Assembly (NCBI RefSeq): GCF_032854445.1
Contig: NC_088295.1
Coordinates: forward strand, 90,993,805 to 91,004,804
Origin: Liolophura sinensis
Lineage: Eukaryota > Mollusca > Polyplacophora > Chitonida > Chitonidae
Length of the DNA: 11,000 bases
Direction: 5' to 3'
How positions within the stretch are numbered: position 1 is the stretch's first letter; each line of letters starts with the position of its first letter. A program made the position numbers and the translations under genes. A model generated the notes under the pieces. It saw only the letters and a list, made by a program, of their open reading frames with translations. It ran no database searches and was not told where the DNA came from. Shown in pieces: positions 8,083 through 11,000 of this stretch.

Positions 8083-8204
8083 GCTTTAGGAAGACTTACA
8101 AACATAGTGACTTAAAACTGTGCAAAAAAGCTACAAAACATCGGTTGACATGGTTTTAGAAAACTTGAAAATACTTCAAATTCCAGCTTTAGGAAAACTT
8201 ACAA
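8083..8204 (+). repeat. Pair of 19-bp direct repeats in intron
   Basis: GCTTTAGGAAGACTTACAA at 8083-8101 recurs at 8186-8204 with a single difference (18 of 19). The first copy begins five bases after the expected exon end. The intervening sequence does not obviously align, so this may be a remnant of a local duplication or chance in AT-rich DNA. Confidence 0.5.
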
Positions 8205-8466
8205 GAGCATTGTTGAACTTATACTTATTAGAAAATTACGTACATTTGACTACATGCATTGTTGTAGAATTTAGAGCCATACGTTTTGCCAGACGATATT
8301 ACGAAACAATACAAACTTACAAACGGCATAGGAAGTCACAAAGTTCAACAATTGATGGTCGATGTGCCGTATTTCCTCGATTTCTCCACTCCTCTGGCAG
8401 TTGTATAGATGCTGATCTGGTATTTGCCTTTATGTAGTTTTACTACTTAATAACATTTTGAGCACA

Positions 8467-8472
8467 AATAAA
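8467..8472 (+). promoter_or_regulatory. Candidate intronic poly(A) signal AATAAA
   Basis: AATAAA lies in the intron whose donor is missing. If that intron is retained, a transcript could end here, giving a message with a stop at 8087-8089 and no C-terminal half. This is only a positional suggestion, because AATAAA is common by chance in AT-rich introns. Confidence 0.2.
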
Positions 8473-8577
8473 GCAAGATTTTAGAAATTAAATATTTATT
8501 GTTCGATGTACTTAGGTCTGTATTAACTAAGTTGACTCAAACTTGAATAATATTGGTTTATCTTTAAACGATTTCAG

Positions 8578-8670
8578 ATACACTTCGTTTTCTATTCGTC
8601 GTTGTAAACTGATTTCAAAACGGCTCAAGACCAACCGGAAGGTCTAGCTGTTCTTGGGGCTTTGTTTGAG
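8578..8670 (+). CDS. Alpha-carbonic anhydrase exon with zinc ligand H119 and internal stop
   Basis: A 93-bp phase-0 exon lies between TTTCAG and GTGAGT. It encodes IHFVFYSSL, a stop, then TDFKTAQDQPEGLAVLGALF and E. The His in IHF is the third zinc ligand, H119 (8581-8583), and PEGLAVLG is a strongly conserved CA motif. The TAA at 8605-8607 replaces the Tyr that stands before the (G/S/T)DF segment in CAs; one change from TAC or TAT suffices. The CA2 His122 position is Phe. Length and both boundaries match the equivalent vertebrate exon, so exon identity is secure and the stop is not a framing error. Because the exon is phase 0 at both ends, skipping it would keep the frame but lose H119. Confidence 0.92.
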
Positions 8671-8970
8671 GTGAGTGAATCACCAACAATCTCGGCCAAA
8701 CTACGGGTTTCTTTAACTATATGCTAATGCTTCAGACAGGTGGACAGCACCACTCATCAGCATACATTTAGGATTACCTAGCGTCCTGGCATTAACGTGT
8801 TGAAGTAGTTTTGTGAAGTGAATATGCCACACAAAAATTGTCTGTGTGCGTAACTGTACAGGAATTTGTTCATTTGTAAGCTGAAATCAGAGGCACAGTT
8901 GACAATAATTCCATTTGGTCTGGAAAACATCGTCCTGATTTGTTTGTTGTCTTATGTACTGTATTAATAG

Positions 8971-9037
8971 ATCAATGATGACGATAACGAAGCCTTCCAG
9001 CCCATTATAAACAAACTGTGTGCCATTTCATACCCAC
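8971..9037 (+). CDS. Alpha-carbonic anhydrase small exon (FQPIINKL)
   Basis: A 67-bp exon lies between TTAATAG and C|GTAAGT, phase 0 to phase 1. It encodes INDDDNEAFQPIINKL followed by CAISYP, equivalent to the CA segment between the GLAVLG strand and the loop preceding the C-terminal half (compare N-x-x-F/L-x-x-(I/V)-(I/V) in other CAs). The acceptor has a weak pyrimidine tract, but phases on both sides agree with its neighbours and no stop is present. Confidence 0.9.
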
Positions 9038-9402
9038 GTAAGTGTTTTTATGTGTGTCAGCAATAACAAAGCAGTTGTAGCACAATTTACGGCTGTTTTC
9101 CATCTTGCTGTATCCAGAAAATAAGTGGCGAAAATGATTGTTTGTTCTAGTTTTATAATTGTTTTGTAGTTGTATGATTTTTTTTCTTGTGGCAGAACAA
9201 AAAACCTATAAATTTATTCATTTGCATTGAAACATGTGTGAATCGAGATTATGGATTTATGCCCCATTCGACTTTCTTTAGAAGAATATGGACTTGCGTA
9301 CCACTGACTAAAGGCAATTTTGTAGCGAGTATGGCTGATGTTACAGACAGCTGAATATAGACCGTTATAGAATAGATTACAGTATCAGTTATCATGTTCC
9401 AG

Positions 9403-9560
9403 ATGACACAGCTGTAGTTGATCCCCTGAGAGTCGAGGACCTGCTCCCGGAGGAGGCTAACCAGTGGTACAGATACCCCGGCAGCCTCACCACCCCGCCG
9501 TGTTTCGAGAGTGTCATCTGGACAGTCTTCAAGAATTTTGTTAAGATTTCAGAGAATCAG
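9403..9560 (+). CDS. Alpha-carbonic anhydrase exon with SLTTPPC active-site segment
   Basis: A 158-bp exon runs from after GTTCCAG to a good donor, CAG|GTAAGC, phase 1 to phase 0. It encodes [18 protein letters not shown], then [18 protein letters not shown] and [13 protein letters not shown]. The SLTTPP motif holds Thr199 and Thr200, which orient the zinc-bound hydroxide and substrate. The Cys after PP is Cys203, which pairs with Cys23 in secreted and membrane CAs but not in cytosolic ones. Trp209 (in VIW) is kept. No lesion is seen. This is the best conserved part of the locus. Confidence 0.96.
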
Positions 9561-10104
9561 GTAAGCCTAGATTTCATCATTTTGTCTGCGCTACTCCACA
9601 AGTCTTTAGCTTGGTGTGTTTATGCTGACCACAATGTTTTGGGAGTTAGCACGTCCACTGTTGCGAGTTGTGAGTTTGCTCTGAAGCCACAAAGAGCTCA
9701 TAAAAAATTAGATAATATAACAGAACATCCATGTATCAATGTGTCTGATTTCTCTTTGTGCTCAGCCGGTGAGGAAAGCCAAGGTAGATCACCTAGGTTC
9801 TGGCTTGATCACGGCCTAGCATAATGACAGGGAATAGTGTCATATCTATATTTTTCTGAGACAGCAGCACATGGTCACAATCCACGTGGTTTTCACCACC
9901 GAGGATGTCGTTGGAGAAAGATTTGATTCCCATTTAGTATTGTACATGTAATTATCAACTTGTAAAACTCAACAAGTGATAAGTTTACACCCAAGACCAT
10001 GTCGTTAAAGCACCAGTTCCCAATCTTTCATATCATTTCTCACCATAATACGCTTGTCTTCAGACCAAACTCAGTGCTTGTCATCTCGTGTTGTCTCATT
10101 TTAG
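9561..10104 (+). other. Last intron of the carbonic anhydrase locus
   Basis: A 544-base intron has clear GT (9561) and AG (10103-10104) ends. A plus-strand open frame at 9582-9824 lies wholly inside it and has no recognisable domain. I see no SINE, tandem repeat or RNA gene in it. Confidence 0.7.
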
Positions 10105-10206
10105 CTGAACACTTTTCGCACCTGTCTTAATGGAGAGACGGGGCCCTTAGTCGACAACTTCCGGCCCACCCAGCCTTTGAATGGCCGCGTGATATATGAA
10201 AACTGA
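10105..10206 (+). CDS. Alpha-carbonic anhydrase terminal exon
   Basis: After CATTTTAG the exon encodes LNTFRTCLNGETGP, then LVDNFRPTQPLNGRVIYEN, and stops at TGA (10204-10206). LVDNFRP-x-QPLNGR is the conserved C-terminal CA motif with the Asn244 and Arg246 equivalents. The protein ends four residues past the motif, with no transmembrane helix, GPI signal or low-complexity tail, so a soluble secreted form is indicated. The coding bases GCGTGATA at 10187-10194 recur as the start of every unit of the minisatellite that follows. Confidence 0.96.
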   Translation: MNTFRTCLNGETGPLVDNFRPTQPLNGRVIYEN

Positions 10207-10792
10207 ACTATCCACGAAAGATGATGATTTTGTGATACGACACAATCCTGGGATGTTGCTGATTGCGTGATAGAGGAAACTATCCTGGGATGTTGCTGAT
10301 TGCGTGATAGAGGAAACTATCCTGGGATGTTGCTGATTGCGTGATAGAGGAAACTATCCTGGGATGTTGCTGATTGCGTGATAGAGGAAACTATCCTGGG
10401 ATGTTCCTGATTGCGTGATAGAGGAAACTATCCTGGGATGTTGCTGATTGCGTGATAGAGGAAACTATCCTGGGATGTTCCTGATTGCGTGATAGAGGAA
10501 ACTATCCTGGGATGTTCCTGATTGCGTGATAGAGGAAACTATCCTGGGATGTTCCTGATTGCGTGATAGAGGAAACTATCCTGGGATGTTCCTGATTGCG
10601 TGATAGAGGAAACTATCCTGGGATGTTCCTGATTGCGTGATAGAGGAAACTATCCTGGGATGTTGCTGATTGCGTGATAGAGGAAACTATCCTGGGAAGT
10701 TGCGTGATAGAGGAAACTATCCTGGGATGTTGCGTGATAGAGGAAACTATCCTGGGAAGTTGCGTGATAGAGGAAACTATCCTGGGATGTTC
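10187..10792 (+). repeat. 37/30-bp minisatellite running out of the CA stop codon
   Basis: Fifteen clean copies start at GCGTGATAGAGG between 10265 and 10762. The first twelve starts are 37 bp apart (unit GCGTGATAGAGGAAACTATC, then CTGGGATGTTGCTGATT). The last steps are 30 bp, alternating GGGAAGTTGCG and GGGATGTTGCG. Two diverged copies precede them: one beginning at TGTGATACGACAC (about 10231), and one beginning inside the last codons of the gene at 10187 and spanning the TGA. Each unit can fold as GATAG-AGGAAA-CTATC. A G/C variant (GTTGCTG or GTTCCTG) alternates irregularly along the array. Confidence 0.92.
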
Positions 10793-10916
10793 ATGACTAC
10801 GACATGCAGGAAAATAGAACTTTCCTGAAAATTTTCCGCCTCTGGTAATGACCACGTCCTATCTGACAACTCCATTTTTTGCACAATTATTTACTTGTCA
10901 TATCACAAAATTTAAA

Positions 10917-10922
10917 AATAAA
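10917..10922 (+). promoter_or_regulatory. Candidate poly(A) signal AATAAA
   Basis: AATAAA lies about 710 bases after the carbonic anhydrase stop, with GT-containing sequence (CAGTGTCC) some 30 bases downstream. If used, the whole minisatellite lies in the 3' UTR. No stronger hexamer is seen between the stop codon and this point. Confidence 0.45.
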
Positions 10923-11000
10923 ACACTTGATCTCAGTCCAAAAATGACTTCAGTGTCCTGCTTTACCTATTATTACGATCCTTTTAGAACGTCTTTCATT

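Larger units (their letters stand above)
6288..10206 (+). pseudogene. Alpha-carbonic anhydrase locus, probably disabled
   Basis: This is a multi-exon gene of the alpha-carbonic anhydrase family, zinc enzymes interconverting CO2 and bicarbonate. Recognised exons are 7478-7654, 7929-8077, 8578-8670, 8971-9037, 9403-9560 and 10105-10206, with a candidate signal-peptide exon at 6288-6348. Splice phases agree at every junction. The sum is 807 bp, a whole number of codons (268 residues), and exon 4 at 93 bp and its boundaries match the vertebrate CA layout as I recall it. Zinc ligands H94, H96 and H119, Q92, E106, T199, N244 and R246 (human CA2 numbering) are kept, as are C23 and C203, the disulphide typical of extracellular CAs. 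There is no C-terminal membrane segment. Two lesions are seen: TAA at 8605-8607 and a missing GT donor after 8077. A short N-terminal exon carrying the usual W-x-Y motif was not found. Sequencing error or a null allele remain possible. Confidence 0.8.

Noticed and set aside
8120-8437. 105-codon open frame inside a carbonic anhydrase intron
   Set aside because: It has a non-ATG start, no recognisable domain, and lies between two securely identified exons.
9582-9824. 80-codon ORF downstream of the SLTTPPC exon
   Set aside because: It lies fully inside the last intron, which has clear donor and acceptor sites.
10613-10855. Minus-strand ORF with PRIVSSITQ-type repeats
   Set aside because: It is a product of the 30-bp units in the 3' minisatellite, and the frame is lost in the 37-bp units.

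Overview
The window is eukaryotic genomic DNA, most likely from a marine mollusc. Three things suggest this. A single gene is split into small exons by GT-AG introns. A tRNA-derived SINE with a poly(A) tail and target-site duplication is present, and its 3' tail (GAGTACGGCGTAAAACACC) resembles one I associate with mollusc genomes. Several minisatellite arrays fill the remaining space. The mollusc assignment rests on memory of that tail and was not searched.

Layout: positions 1-697 are unannotated sequence. From 698 to about 5170 there are four unrelated tandem-repeat arrays in a row: a degenerate 37-bp array (698-1448), a 51-bp array (1562-1897), a 30-bp array of about 59 units (2177-3945) and a 27-bp array of about 34 units (4259-5170). 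The long open frames over the last two arise because the unit length is a multiple of three. None has credible start and stop architecture. Positions 5171-6287 are non-coding, with a 20-C tract and a minus-strand tRNA-like relic.

From about 6288 to 10206 the plus strand carries an alpha-carbonic anhydrase gene. Six exons can be placed by homology, in mutually compatible splice phases, plus a candidate signal-peptide exon. The three zinc-binding histidines, the Glu106 and Thr199 equivalents and the Cys23/Cys203 pair of extracellular CAs are all present. However, exon 4 holds an in-frame TAA where a conserved Tyr is expected. The preceding exon ends at AT instead of GT, and the proton-shuttle His64 position reads Asn. 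The copy therefore looks like a recently decaying paralogue, a null allele, or an assembly artefact.

The first intron holds an intact SINE with a perfect 12-bp target-site duplication and older SINE/tRNA-like relics. Directly after the carbonic anhydrase stop codon is a fifth array (37-bp units, then 30-bp units). It appears to have grown out of the last coding bases and stop region of the gene. A candidate poly(A) signal at 10917 would place this array in the 3' UTR. No CRISPR, operon, phage or prokaryotic feature is present, and I saw no convincing undescribed multi-gene system. The most interesting signals are the carbonic anhydrase lesions and the origin of the 3' minisatellite.
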